A stretch of 64,000 nt of DNA from Brochothrix thermosphacta DSM 20171 = FSL F6-1036 (GCF_036884295.1 NZ_CP145608.1:930001-994000), one strand, 5' to 3'; positions 7,800-17,581 are shown, counted from the first letter of the stretch. The notes: generated by a model from the sequence alone, not told the origin. Program-made: numbers and translations.

Positions 7800-8592
7800 T
7801 GTGAAGATACGTTCGCGTTCCTATCATCTGTTGATAGAAGGTTCTGATGAATTACCTACAATATTATGGTTACATGGTTTTACTGGCAGTTCACAAACCT
7901 TTTTAAAGACCGCTACTTCAATCGATGGTTTTCGCCATGTTTTACTTGATTTAGCAGGGCATGGTCAAACTATTGCCACAGAATGTAATTATGCTGAACA
8001 GTTGGCTGATATCATCGCTATAATGACTCAATTGGGTAGTGAACACTTTAATGTTGTTGGCTATTCAATGGGTGGCAGAGTGGCATTGGGATTAGCTTGT
8101 GAATACCCTGAAAAAGTGACACGACTTGTTATTGAAAGTAGTTCTCCGGGGTTGGCAACAGCAGAAGAACGGGCAGAACGCCGTCACAGTGATCAAAAAC
8201 TTGCTCAACGGTTGGAAACAAATGGATTGGAAGCCTTTATTGATTTTTGGGAAGGGATTCCACTGTTTGAGTCGCAACGAATATTATCAACGACTGTAAA
8301 AGAACACCTTCGCAAACAGCGAGAAAATAATACTGTGGTTGGTTTGCAGGAATCGTTGTATGGCATGGGAACAGGTTCACAACCCAGTTACTGGGATAAA
8401 CTTAGTGACATTAACTGTCCTGTTACATGCATTGTTGGTCTATTGGACAATAAATATGTCAGCATCGCAAATGCGATGAGGCTCAACCAGCCAAGCTTCG
8501 AAATCGAAGGTGTACCAGATGCAGGTCATGCGGTACATATTGAAAAAAGTGGTTATTTTAATAACTATTTAAAAAAAGTGTTTAAAAATTAG
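7786..8592 (+). CDS. menH: SHCHC synthase, alpha/beta-hydrolase
   Basis: Alpha/beta-hydrolase fold enzyme that eliminates pyruvate from the MenD product to give SHCHC. Visible are LWLHGFTGSS (oxyanion region), LLDLAGHGQT, the nucleophile elbow GYSMGGR (Ser) and the terminal DAGHAVHIEK (His). I chose ATG 7786, inside the end of menD. A TTG two codons upstream is possible. At 268 residues it is close to the B. subtilis protein. Its place between menD and menB supports the specific assignment over a generic hydrolase. Confidence 0.9.
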   Translation: MKAYNVKIRSRSYHLLIEGSDELPTILWLHGFTGSSQTFLKTATSIDGFRHVLLDLAGHGQTIATECNYAEQLADIIAIMTQLGSEHFNVVGYSMGGRVALGLACEYPEKVTRLVIESSSPGLATAEERAERRHSDQKLAQRLETNGLEAFIDFWEGIPLFESQRILSTTVKEHLRKQRENNTVVGLQESLYGMGTGSQPSYWDKLSDINCPVTCIVGLLDNKYVSIANAMRLNQPSFEIEGVPDAGHAVHIEKSGYFNNYLKKVFKN

Positions 8593-8604
8593 GAGGAATA
8601 GAGA

Positions 8605-9426
8605 ATGAAAACATATGACTGGAAACAAGTGAAAGAATATCAAGAGATTAAATTTGAAAAAACAAACCACGTGGCAAAAATAACAATTAATCGTCCACAT
8701 GTACGTAATGCATTTACACCTTTAACTGTAATGGAAATGATTGATGCATTTACAATCTGTCGTGAAGATGCAGATACAGGTGTTATTATTTTAACTGGTG
8801 AAGGCGATTTAGCATTCTGCTCAGGTGGGGATCAAAAAGTACGTGGAAACGGTGGTTATGTAGGTGATGATAACATCCCACGTTTAAACGTTTTAGATTT
8901 ACAACGCCTTATCCGTGTAATGCCTAAACCTGTTATTGCAATGGTTCGTGGTTATTCTATCGGTGGTGGTAACGTTCTACAATTAGTGTGTGATATTACA
9001 ATTGCAGCAGACAACGCCATCTTTGGTCAAACAGGGCCTAATGTTGGTAGCTTTGATGCTGGATATGGTTCAGGCTACTTGGCACGAGTTATAGGTCATA
9101 AACGTGCGAAAGAAGTTTGGTTCATGTGTCGTCAATATACTGCAGCAGAAGCTTATGATATGAACTGGGTAAATAAAGTGGTACCATTGGCACAAGTAGA
9201 AGAAGAAACAATGGATTGGGCAGAGGAAATGTTGAAGAAAAGCCCAACATCATTACGTTTCATCAAAGCAGCCTTTAACGCAGATACAGATGGTTTAGCT
9301 GGTTTACAACAATTTGCTGGTGATGCAACATTGTTATACTATACAACAGACGAAGCAAAAGAAGGCCGCGATGCTTTTAAAGAAAAACGTGAGCCAAACT
9401 TTGATCAATTCCCTAAATTCCCATAA
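8605..9426 (+). CDS. menB: 1,4-dihydroxy-2-naphthoyl-CoA synthase
   Basis: Crotonase-family enzyme that closes the second ring, turning o-succinylbenzoyl-CoA into 1,4-dihydroxy-2-naphthoyl-CoA. Motifs are [21 protein letters not shown], the oxyanion loop RGYSIGGG, and [20 protein letters not shown], which is characteristic of MenB among crotonases. 273 residues is full length. An AGGAGGAATAG ribosome site precedes the ATG, 12 nt after menH. Confidence 0.95.
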   Translation: MKTYDWKQVKEYQEIKFEKTNHVAKITINRPHVRNAFTPLTVMEMIDAFTICREDADTGVIILTGEGDLAFCSGGDQKVRGNGGYVGDDNIPRLNVLDLQRLIRVMPKPVIAMVRGYSIGGGNVLQLVCDITIAADNAIFGQTGPNVGSFDAGYGSGYLARVIGHKRAKEVWFMCRQYTAAEAYDMNWVNKVVPLAQVEEETMDWAEEMLKKSPTSLRFIKAAFNADTDGLAGLQQFAGDATLLYYTTDEAKEGRDAFKEKREPNFDQFPKFP

Positions 9427-9444
9427 AGTGAGAGGGTGGAGTAA

Positions 9445-10881
9445 ATGTTTGTGAATAATTGGTTAAGCCAAAGGGTGGAACAGTCACCCACAGCCAGTGC
9501 ACTTATTTATGATAACGAAACAACGACCTTCCGTGAATTAGGGAAACGTGTGTGGTCAATAGCGGGGAAATTACAAACAGTTATTTCTCCGGGACAACAC
9601 GTGGCGTTGCTAGGTGAAAATAATCGTGCAATGTATGAGCTAATATTGGCATTACAACAAATCGGAGCGGTAACCGTTTTTATTAATAACCGCTTAACCG
9701 CCTCTGAAATTAACTATCAATTAGAGCAAAGTGATACAACACAACTCCTTTATGCAGATAACTTCAAAGAGTTGGTTGCCGTGCTAGATTTAGCACAGCG
9801 ACCTGCTCTTTCGTTTGTATCGTTAGAGAAGTTAACCGCACCTGCGATGATACCAAATAAAACGGTATCTTTAAAGGCGACAGCATCCATGATGTTTACG
9901 TCAGGCTCGACGGGTCATCCTAAAGCGGTGCAACAAACCTACGGAAACCATCTCGCATCAGCAATGGGAACCGCCATGACAAACGCTTTAGGAGTGGGTG
10001 ATTGTTGGTACTGTGCGGTGCCCTTGTTTCACATAAGTGGTTTATCAATTATGATGCGCTCATTATTGTTTGGTACGGCTGTGATGCTAGAACAAAAATT
10101 TGATGCGTTTCGCCTCGGTTTATTATTAACCGAAGGTACCATTACGCATGCGTCAGTTGTAACAACAATGTTGCATCGACTGCTTGATACAACATCATCA
10201 ACCTATCGTTGTCACCCAGCAGTTAAAGTAGTATTGCTTGGTGGTGGACCGGTGACAAAAGAATTATTAGCAGCCTGCCAAGAACGAAATATTCCAGTCA
10301 TACCTTCATACGGTATGACAGAAACCGCAGCACAAGCTGTTGCAATGCCTTTGGACAAAGTTGCTGATAAATTAGGTTCTGCAGGTTTGCCGCTTTTTCA
10401 AACGCAATTGCGTATTAATAAGGGAACTGAAGCCGCTGATACTGTCGGTGATATTTGGCTCAAAGGTGCTAATATTACACCAGGCTACTATGGTAAACAA
10501 TCAACTGATTTTCAAAACGGATGGTTTAGAACAGGCGATGTCGGTTACCTTGATAACGAAGGCTTTTTATATGTAAAAGAACGTGCGGGTGATTTGATTA
10601 TTTCTGGTGGCGAGAATATTTACCCCACTGAAATTGAACATGTACTTTTGGGTCATCCTGCAATAAAGGAAATTGCTGTTGTCGGTGTTCCAAATGAGCA
10701 ATGGACACAAGTGCCTGTTGCCTACATTGTTACAGATAAAGCAGTGACAGAAGCTGAACTCGCTCACTTTTTGAAGAATAAACTAGCAAAATATAAATGG
10801 CCACAGGCCTATTATCACGTAGAAAAGTTACCACGAACAGCTACGGGTAAGATACAACGCCACTTGTTGCGTCAACAATAG
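9445..10881 (+). CDS. menE: o-succinylbenzoate-CoA ligase
   Basis: Adenylate-forming enzyme that activates o-succinylbenzoate with ATP and CoA. The P-loop-like motif MFTSGSTGHPKAV lies near residue 150, PSYGMTETAA in the middle, GWFRTGDVGYLD toward the C-terminus, and the catalytic lysine in RTATGKIQR at the end. 478 residues is normal. It is the last men gene here. In B. subtilis menC follows menE, but here murT does, so the enzyme that makes its substrate must be encoded elsewhere. Confidence 0.93.
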   Translation: MFVNNWLSQRVEQSPTASALIYDNETTTFRELGKRVWSIAGKLQTVISPGQHVALLGENNRAMYELILALQQIGAVTVFINNRLTASEINYQLEQSDTTQLLYADNFKELVAVLDLAQRPALSFVSLEKLTAPAMIPNKTVSLKATASMMFTSGSTGHPKAVQQTYGNHLASAMGTAMTNALGVGDCWYCAVPLFHISGLSIMMRSLLFGTAVMLEQKFDAFRLGLLLTEGTITHASVVTTMLHRLLDTTSSTYRCHPAVKVVLLGGGPVTKELLAACQERNIPVIPSYGMTETAAQAVAMPLDKVADKLGSAGLPLFQTQLRINKGTEAADTVGDIWLKGANITPGYYGKQSTDFQNGWFRTGDVGYLDNEGFLYVKERAGDLIISGGENIYPTEIEHVLLGHPAIKEIAVVGVPNEQWTQVPVAYIVTDKAVTEAELAHFLKNKLAKYKWPQAYYHVEKLPRTATGKIQRHLLRQQ

Positions 10882-10956
10882 CTTACTATTTTGGAAGAAA
10901 CAACACATGTGGTAAAATAAATTGAATGAATACGATTGATTGGAAGGGGAAATAAC

Positions 10957-12303
10957 ATGTCACTACGTAGTAAAATGGCAGCTGTGGTCGGGAAAACCGT
11001 CTACATGACAGTGCAGACATTAACCAAAGGAGGAAGCAGTTTTCCAGGCCGTGTTGCGCTGAAACTTGATCCGACTGTGTTAGAAGAAATCTCTAAAAAT
11101 TATGAAGTGATAATTGTTACCGGTACAAATGGTAAAACAGTAACGTCAGCTTTGATGCATAATGTATTGAAACAACTTGATCCTGATACGATTTCGAACA
11201 CAACAGGGGCTAATATGTTACAAGGAATTACCTCAACATTTTTGAAAAATTATCAACCAGGTCGCAAAGAAAAATGTCATGCTATTTTAGAAGTAGATGA
11301 AGCAAGTCTTGTGAGTATTACTGAGTATGTAAAACCACATGCGATTGTTTTTACCAATGTATTCCGCGATCAACTTGATCGTTATGGTGAAGTCTATACG
11401 ACATTAAAATTAATGCTTGATGGCGCTCGTTTAACGCCTGAAACAAAATTATTTGTAAATGGTGATGCACCGATCTTCCATGATTTAGATGTACCGAATC
11501 CAGTAACTTATTTTGGTTTTGACATTGAAAAAGGTGAAGCACAAGAAGCGCAAATCAATGCAACCGCTACTTTGTGTCCACATTGTAAAAAACCATTAAA
11601 ATATAACTTTATTACTTATAATAATCTTGGAGATTACTATTGTGAAACATGTGATTATAAACGTCCAGAACTGACGTATCGCTTGAATGAAGTGACGCGT
11701 TTAACGGACCAAGAAGCGGATGTTCAAATTGATAATGACCCTTACCACTTAACTGTCGGAGGCTTGTATAATAGCTATAATGCTTTATCGGCTTATGCAA
11801 TTGGACGTGAATTTGGTTTATCAACAGAGCAACTTCAACGAGGATTAGTCCTTGATCAAGCTGTTTTTGGACGTCAAGAAGCCGTAATGGTTGGTGACAA
11901 ACGAGTACATGTTATTTTAGTTAAAAACCCTGTTGGGTTTAATCAAGCGATTGAAACGATTGCTTTGCATGAGAAGGAGTTCTCATTGTTCTTACTGATG
12001 AACAACCATTATGCAGATGGTATTGACGTGAGTTGGATTTGGGATGTTAATTTTGAAAAATTAGCTGAAATGCCAATCCCAAGTTATAGTGTAGGTGGCG
12101 AACGTTATTACGATTTAGGTGTGCGTTTGAATGTTGCTGGAATTCCAGAAGATGAAATTGGCATTGTACCGACAATCGATGGTTTAATCGAAGCGATTCA
12201 AAAAGAAAAAACAGATGATGTCTACGTATTAACAACGTACACAGCAATGTTGCGTTTCCGTGAAGAGCTGTACAAAAATAACATGTTGAAAGGAAAGTGG
12301 TAA
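10957..12303 (+). CDS. murT: Lipid II isoglutaminyl synthase, MurT subunit
   Basis: Mur-ligase-like subunit that, with GatD, amidates the alpha-carboxylate of D-Glu in lipid II at the cytoplasmic membrane. The ATP motif GTNGKTVTSAL is at residues 56-66. A four-cysteine zinc ribbon interrupts the middle domain (CPHC at 207-210, CETC at 229-232), and a DUF1727-type C-terminal domain follows. I place the start at ATG 10957 behind GGAAGGGGAAATAAC. An earlier in-frame codon at 10936 has no ribosome site. The stop is 2 nt before the gatD start, a tight two-gene operon. Confidence 0.93.
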   Translation: MSLRSKMAAVVGKTVYMTVQTLTKGGSSFPGRVALKLDPTVLEEISKNYEVIIVTGTNGKTVTSALMHNVLKQLDPDTISNTTGANMLQGITSTFLKNYQPGRKEKCHAILEVDEASLVSITEYVKPHAIVFTNVFRDQLDRYGEVYTTLKLMLDGARLTPETKLFVNGDAPIFHDLDVPNPVTYFGFDIEKGEAQEAQINATATLCPHCKKPLKYNFITYNNLGDYYCETCDYKRPELTYRLNEVTRLTDQEADVQIDNDPYHLTVGGLYNSYNALSAYAIGREFGLSTEQLQRGLVLDQAVFGRQEAVMVGDKRVHVILVKNPVGFNQAIETIALHEKEFSLFLLMNNHYADGIDVSWIWDVNFEKLAEMPIPSYSVGGERYYDLGVRLNVAGIPEDEIGIVPTIDGLIEAIQKEKTDDVYVLTTYTAMLRFREELYKNNMLKGKW

Positions 12304-12304
12304 T

Positions 12305-13045
12305 ATGGATATGTCATTAACAATGTGTCATCTTTACGCCAACCTGTTAAATACGTATGGCGATAATGGCAATTTATTAGTGCTTAAACATCGTGCGAAT
12401 GCGCGCGGTATTGCTTTCGATATCGAAACAATCAGCTTGGATCAACCATTTGATGGCGATAAATACGATATGGTTTTTATTGGTGGCGGTCAAGATTATG
12501 AACAACTATTAGTAGCAAAAGATTTACAAACAAAAAAAGCAGCCTTAACAGCCTACATTGAGAATAATAAAGTGATGTTAGCTATTTGTGGTGGCTATCA
12601 AATGTTGGGTCAATATTACATGGACGCTGATGGCAATCGTATCGATGGTATTAGTGTGATGCCACACTATACGGTGAATGGCGACGAACGTTTTATCGGT
12701 GATGTAATTTTACACAATAAAACGTTTGACGAAAAATATGTTGGCTTTGAAAATCATGGGGGACGTACATACCTTGGTGAAGGTCAACAACCGTTGGCAA
12801 TGGTTGAAAAAGGACGAGGCAACAACGGTGAAGATGGTACAGAAGGAACGATTTATAAAAATACATTTGGTTCGTATTTACATGGTGCATTGTTAGCAAA
12901 TAATGCGGATTTAGCTGACCGTTTATTATTAAATGCGTTACAAACGAAATATCCTGAATTAGCGGAATTACCACCGTTAGTAAGTAAATTCCAGGCAAAA
13001 GCGAAAGCCGAACGTCTATTGGGACGAGATGCTACAGATAAGTAA
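12305..13045 (+). CDS. gatD: Lipid II isoglutaminyl synthase, GatD glutaminase subunit
   Basis: Class I glutamine amidotransferase of the CobB/CobQ type that supplies ammonia to MurT. The nucleophile Cys95 sits in MLAICGGYQ, with the oxyanion loop FIGGGQDYEQ upstream and the catalytic His in GSYLHGALL near residue 190. 246 residues. It overlaps the murT ribosome-site region, and an alternative ATG lies two codons in. The amidated peptidoglycan made by this pair improves cross-linking and lysozyme resistance in other Firmicutes. Confidence 0.92.
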   Translation: MDMSLTMCHLYANLLNTYGDNGNLLVLKHRANARGIAFDIETISLDQPFDGDKYDMVFIGGGQDYEQLLVAKDLQTKKAALTAYIENNKVMLAICGGYQMLGQYYMDADGNRIDGISVMPHYTVNGDERFIGDVILHNKTFDEKYVGFENHGGRTYLGEGQQPLAMVEKGRGNNGEDGTEGTIYKNTFGSYLHGALLANNADLADRLLLNALQTKYPELAELPPLVSKFQAKAKAERLLGRDATDK

Positions 13046-13113
13046 TACCGTAAAACTATGGCTCTATGTCAAATAGTGTTGTTATTCAAAATTTAGTAAA
13101 ATAAGTCATTTTT

Positions 13114-13147
13114 GCAGCTGCCTTTTTTGGTAGCTGCTTATTTTTTG
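13114..13147 (+). terminator. murT-gatD terminator
   Basis: GCAGCTGCC (13114-13122) and GGTAGCTGC (13129-13137) form a 9-bp stem with a six-T loop, followed by TTATTTTTT. Confidence 0.88.
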
Positions 13148-13184
13148 TCATTGCTAATACCGTAGCGGATTGCTAATATCGTTG

Positions 13185-13290
13185 CGAATTCATGAGCTTA
13201 CGAGAATAGTATGGGACGGAGATTGCGTAAGCAATTGAGTACCAATCAGTAGTTAGAAGCTTTACGAGAGTACCATTCCTTTCAACTATT
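13185..13290 (+). repeat. Dispersed structured repeat, copy B
   Basis: Core TTACGAGAATAGTATGGGAC, then ATTGC-GTAA-GCAAT (GNRA-type hairpin) and GAGTACCAATC. A second, shorter GAGAGTACCATTCCTTT follows near 13265. Same strand as the other copies. Confidence 0.78.
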
Positions 13291-13389
13291 TCTTCTAAAT
13301 TTGCGGATAACTCCTTATCCTCCTCGCTCCGCGGTGGGGTATTCGGACGCCACTTTTCCGTTTCGCGCAGTCACCCTCACAACCATCAC

Positions 13390-13754
13390 GACTGTACACG
13401 TTTATGTTTAAAAGCAAATAGAATTCAATTTCGAAATGAGTGGGATTTCGATAACCAAAAGAAACCCGTTTGATGAGCTTAATTTTGTTGTTGATTCCTT
13501 CTATATGTCCATTCTAATCTTTGTATATAAAGCTGATTGATAAGCTGAATTTTTTTGGTTTGCAGATCAATCAGTAATTTATATGTTAATGGATAGACTT
13601 CCTTGGATTTAACATCCTCCTTGATACACACACTGCGGTGTATTAAAATGTCACTCTTTCCGACAGCTCCACGCTCAAAATTGTCATGACTATCTTTGAG
13701 GCGTATACACTCACACGGAATAGAAACCCATCGTAAGTTTAATAACGTTATCAA
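13390..13754 (-). pseudogene. ISL3-family transposase remnant
   Basis: On the minus strand around 13400-13500 a frame reads NGHIEGINNKIK followed by LIKRVSFGYRNPTHFE. This is the well-conserved C-terminal part of ISL3-family transposases. The frame has a stop just upstream, and the remaining upstream coding continues in a different frame (13479-13754), so the gene is frameshifted and truncated. No terminal inverted repeats were found. It marks an old insertion next to the KAP NTPase gene. Confidence 0.75.
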
Positions 13755-14172
13755 CCGTCGGATAGCTGGTTATGTAAGATTAATGTGAAATATAACGGTG
13801 TTAATGAGGTGTTGATTAATGGATTATTCAGAAGATACAGGTTATTAGGAAAAGAAAATGCTTGATTGTTTTAATAATGGTTTCAGTCGTTTCTTTTATC
13901 TTAAATAGCCATTGATTCGTCTATTAATTCCTTCGACTGATTACATGGATCTAGATTTTTTTTAAAAGTTTTTTGTAACAGGTCTGTTTCTTTACTAATA
14001 ATCTATTTTGTTAAGTTGTTCCATACCATAAAGATGTTAAGTGCTTTTTTGTCATCGTAGTACCTCATAATTTTAAATGTTTTTTAATTGTACAACATAT
14101 AAAGTTTCTAAGAGCGCAAAAAAACTAGTATTAAACGAACAATAACGTATAATTAAAGTATATTATTGATAT
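13755..14172. other. AT-rich non-coding stretch before the KAP gene
   Basis: No open frame with a ribosome site and no recognised RNA. It probably holds decayed insertion-sequence DNA plus the promoter of the next gene, which I could not pin down. Confidence 0.4.
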
Positions 14173-14185
14173 TGGAGGGTGAATT

Positions 14186-15811
14186 TTGACAGAAGATGAG
14201 TTACAAGCACTGTATACAAAAAGAAAAGAGATAAAAAAAGAATTTGATGGAATTTTGGAAGATCTTTTCGATGACGATGAAGCTAAGGAATTACATAGGG
14301 TACAAAACCCTGATGAAACAGAAGAATATTTAAGTAGCCTTCCAGAAAACAGGTTGAGTGATTTAAAAAAACAATTACATACTATTGATAATCGGTTAGG
14401 CACGCATCATCAAAAAGAATTTCTAGACAAGCATCGAATCTCTATTGAGGAAGAATATACAACACATATATCTGAAGATTATTTAGACCGCAGTTCTTTG
14501 GCCGATTCAGTTGCTAAGTTAATTGGATCAAATAATTCGAAAAATAATATGAGTGTAGGCATTATAGGAGAGTGGGGGAGTGGTAAATCTACATTTTTAG
14601 AGTTAATTAAAAAGAAAATGATAGCTAATAAATTTGAAGGAGTTTCTGTTGATTTTAATGCCTCGAAGTACGATGATCAGGAACAAATATGGCATTCACT
14701 CCTTCAATCTGTTTCTGAAAAACAGTTATTATTGCAACCATACTTTGGTAAAATACGTTTTATTTTGAAGTCTATTAAAAACAAGAAAAAAATAAAGTCA
14801 ACAATTGTATCTATTTCGATGCCTTTTGTTTTTATAATCCTATTAAATTGGACGATACATATACTAGCTGACGCTAACTTTAAATACAATAGTTTAAGTC
14901 TAGTAACAGGTTTTTCGAGTTTAATAGCGGGTGTTATTTCTTATGACCTTATCAAAAAACTATATTTAGATACGTTAAGTTATTTTAAAAGAAAAGGAGA
15001 AGATATACTGCGGAGTCATAAATACCCTAATTATGAGAAAATGTTAGGTTTAAGAGCTAACGTTCGTCAAGAACTTACTACTTTCAAGGACGTCATGGTT
15101 AATAAAAATAAAGATAGCAGCTTAGTTATATTCGTGGATGAACTTGATAGGTGTTCTAAAGATACAATAATAAACTTCTTCTCGTCAATAGAGGCTTTTA
15201 TAGACATAAAAGGAATAACTTTTGTGTTCTCTATAAATCCATTTGTTGTATACCCAGCTTTAGATAAGATATCTTCTTTAGATAGTACAAATTCCATGTT
15301 AAATAGTGATGAACCTTATTATGAAGATAGTTCTGGCAAGCTCTTTATAGAGAAATATATAACGAATTTTATAACGCTACCTGTCAGTAATGACTATAAA
15401 GAATTTATAAATATAAATTTGAAACAAGCGCTTAAATCAGATGTTATAGATAATATCTCTAATCTAATAACCTCTATCGCGCATTATCAAACGATGACTC
15501 CTAGAGAAGTTAAAAAGATATTAGATATCATCTTAATTAATTCCAATTACTTTAATGATTTTACTACAACTCAATTTGCATCTTTAGTTATAATGAAAAG
15601 ATATTTCAAAGACTGTATGAAATTGTTTAACGAAGTTCCTGAAAATTCAAATGCTTTAATAAAAGATATTGCTAGTACATATATAAAATACAGTGATACA
15701 AAAATACCTTTTGATGTTTTTTCACAATTTATCGCAATGATAGGTAGCTCAAGTACATATACAGTTAAGAGTTATAGCGATAAAATTGATCGTATACTTT
15801 ATTACGTATAA
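14186..15811 (+). CDS. KAP-family P-loop NTPase with membrane segments
   Basis: The N-terminal ~90 residues are charged and probably coiled coil. Walker A GEWGSGKST lies at about 128-136 and Walker B IFVDELDR at about 315-322. Two hydrophobic segments (about 206-228 and 238-257) sit between them, the insertion pattern typical of the KAP family (Kidins220/ARMS/PifA). Start TTG 14186 is 7 nt behind GGAGGG. The gene is more AT-rich than its neighbours, has its own terminator, and lies beside an ISL3 remnant, which suggests acquisition. Bacterial KAP proteins include the phage-exclusion protein PifA, but the function of this one is unknown. Confidence 0.82.
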   Translation: MTEDELQALYTKRKEIKKEFDGILEDLFDDDEAKELHRVQNPDETEEYLSSLPENRLSDLKKQLHTIDNRLGTHHQKEFLDKHRISIEEEYTTHISEDYLDRSSLADSVAKLIGSNNSKNNMSVGIIGEWGSGKSTFLELIKKKMIANKFEGVSVDFNASKYDDQEQIWHSLLQSVSEKQLLLQPYFGKIRFILKSIKNKKKIKSTIVSISMPFVFIILLNWTIHILADANFKYNSLSLVTGFSSLIAGVISYDLIKKLYLDTLSYFKRKGEDILRSHKYPNYEKMLGLRANVRQELTTFKDVMVNKNKDSSLVIFVDELDRCSKDTIINFFSSIEAFIDIKGITFVFSINPFVVYPALDKISSLDSTNSMLNSDEPYYEDSSGKLFIEKYITNFITLPVSNDYKEFININLKQALKSDVIDNISNLITSIAHYQTMTPREVKKILDIILINSNYFNDFTTTQFASLVIMKRYFKDCMKLFNEVPENSNALIKDIASTYIKYSDTKIPFDVFSQFIAMIGSSSTYTVKSYSDKIDRILYYV

Positions 15812-15834
15812 AAATACCTCTTGTATACAACTGA

Positions 15835-15870
15835 AGTATTTTGACACTTTATGTCAGAATGCTTTTTTTA
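15835..15870 (+). terminator. Terminator after the KAP gene
   Basis: AGTATTTTGACA (15835-15846) and TGTCAGAATGCT (15852-15863) form a 12-bp stem with two wobble pairs. The loop is CTTTA, followed by a T run. Confidence 0.85.
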
Positions 15871-15966
15871 GTGTGATAATTAGCCATCAACCCGACACAG
15901 AAAAACGAGCTGACAAATGTTATAATCATGAGATAGTATATAAAGTAGTATAAAGGAGCGGAACGT

Positions 15967-17082
15967 ATGAAAATAACGATTGTGGGCGGTGGCATTGTCG
16001 GAATGACAGCAGCCTATTTATTAACAAAAGAAGCAGATATTGAGGTGACATTGATTGATCGTGAAGGTGCTGGTCAATCATCGGCAGCAGCATCCGGAAT
16101 TGTTTGTCCATGGGTATCAAAAAGACGTAATAAAACATGGTATCGTTTAGCTGTAGAAGGCGCACGTTTTTACCGTGAATTAATTCCTCTATTGGAGCAA
16201 GAAGCGACAGTTGATACAGGGTATAAACAAACGGGTGCATTAATATTACGCGATCAACTTTCTAAAATCGTTGAGTTGCAGGAGATTATTACTGAACGTT
16301 TAGAAGAAGCCCCTGAAATAGGAGAGCTATTAATACTAGATGAAGCGGATATTCAAAATCGTTACCCATTTTTAGCAGCTGAATTAGTGGGACTCTTTGT
16401 GAGTGGGGGAGCCCGTGTTGATGGTACTAATCTTGTGGCAGCTTTACAAGAAGTGGCACTACGTAATGGATTGAAGTTAGTGAAAGGCACAGCTGTATTA
16501 AAACGCAAAGAAGAACAACTGCAGGTGTGGGTAAATGATAACGAACTAATTGCTGATAAAATCATTTTAGCTGCAGGTGCGTGGTTAGGAAAAATGTTTG
16601 ATGATGATGTTTTTTGTGATATTGATACGCAAAAAGGGCAACTTTTTCACTTGAACCCTCAACAAGCGACAGGAGAATGGCCAGTGATGATGCCAGCTTC
16701 TGCTTATAGTTTCGTGCCGTTTGATGGTCAGCATCTTGTCATTGGGGCTTCACATGAAAAGGGCAAAGACTTTGATTTAGCACCCACTATCGGTGAACTG
16801 AATGATATTGCAACAGAAAGTTTACGTTTTGCGCCGGGATGGCGCGATTCTCAAATAATTGAAGTGCGTACGGGCACACGAGCCTATACCTCGGATTATA
16901 CACCAGTAATTGGTCAAGTACCGTTTGCTAGTAATGCCTACGTAGCAAACGGACTAGGTGCATCTGGGTTAACTGTAGGACCTTATGCTGCCAAAATCGT
17001 AGCCGATTTAGTTTTAGGGCGTGATGTTCAAATTGATTTGAGTGACTATCCTGTGGCGCAGTATTTACGATTGAAAGATTGA
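15967..17082 (+). CDS. FAD-dependent oxidoreductase, D-amino acid oxidase/dehydrogenase type
   Basis: The N-terminal dinucleotide-binding motif VGGGIVGMTAAYLL is followed by LIDREGAGQSSAAASG, the usual DAO-family FAD contact. The C-terminal segment with GTRAYTSDYTPVIGQV and ANGLGASGLTVGPYAA closes the FAD site. 371 residues, no signal peptide or membrane helix. It may deaminate D-amino acids or oxidise glycine/sarcosine-like amines; the sequence does not settle the substrate. AAAGGAGCGG precedes the ATG. It appears monocistronic, with a hairpin at 17169. Confidence 0.85.
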   Translation: MKITIVGGGIVGMTAAYLLTKEADIEVTLIDREGAGQSSAAASGIVCPWVSKRRNKTWYRLAVEGARFYRELIPLLEQEATVDTGYKQTGALILRDQLSKIVELQEIITERLEEAPEIGELLILDEADIQNRYPFLAAELVGLFVSGGARVDGTNLVAALQEVALRNGLKLVKGTAVLKRKEEQLQVWVNDNELIADKIILAAGAWLGKMFDDDVFCDIDTQKGQLFHLNPQQATGEWPVMMPASAYSFVPFDGQHLVIGASHEKGKDFDLAPTIGELNDIATESLRFAPGWRDSQIIEVRTGTRAYTSDYTPVIGQVPFASNAYVANGLGASGLTVGPYAAKIVADLVLGRDVQIDLSDYPVAQYLRLKD

Positions 17083-17168
17083 ACAATTGAACGTTTTTTT
17101 GATTTAGAATGTTTTCAATCGTTAAGAGTATTATCACAGCTGCTTTCCAAGTACAATTTTCCCTATAA

Positions 17169-17198
17169 AAAAAGCTTAATCAGATGATTAGGCTTTTA
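17169..17198 (+). terminator. Probable terminator after the DAO gene
   Basis: AAAAGCTTAATC pairs with GATTAGGCTTTT around an AGAT loop. The 3' T run is short but lies within the stem. Confidence 0.65.
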
Positions 17199-17258
17199 AA
17201 CGGATCATTTATTGCAAGAAGGGGTAAGGATAAAATAAGGTATGATTGATTGAGTTGA

Positions 17259-17429
17259 TTATTCTCTGAAATTATAAACGGATGACATGCTAATAACAGC
17301 AAATAATCCTAGTGAAAAAAGGAAATTAATAAACAATGTACGAATAATGTTATCACTCGAGTTGAAAATGATGCTTAAAAGTGAGATGAAGACGAAAAAA
17401 GCGAGACAAATCAATAATTTTTTTAGCAT
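17259..17429 (-). CDS. Small membrane protein, 56 residues
   Basis: Two hydrophobic segments (about residues 4-21 and 31-49) are separated by a short polar loop (NSSDNIIR). The start MLKKLL is set by a perfect AGGAGG six nucleotides upstream; a longer reading from 17453 would run through that site. I do not recognise a family. It is alone on the minus strand between two + strand/minus strand units. Confidence 0.6.
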   Translation of the reverse strand: MLKKLLICLAFFVFISLLSIIFNSSDNIIRTLFINFLFSLGLFAVISMSSVYNFRE

Positions 17430-17581
17430 AGTGGACCTCCTAGTATGAATCATAATCGGTAGTGCTAAACTAATTGTATAATGAGTGAACTGAAAAGTAT
17501 GTAAACGTATTCTATTGTAAGTATAACAAAAAACGTATCAATAAAGAAATTTTCGATGGATGCAAACAATTTAAACCATCA

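Noticed and set aside
13479-13754. Intact 91-residue gene on the minus strand
   Set aside because: Its end runs out of frame just where a recognisable ISL3 transposase sequence continues in another frame, so it is part of a decayed gene.
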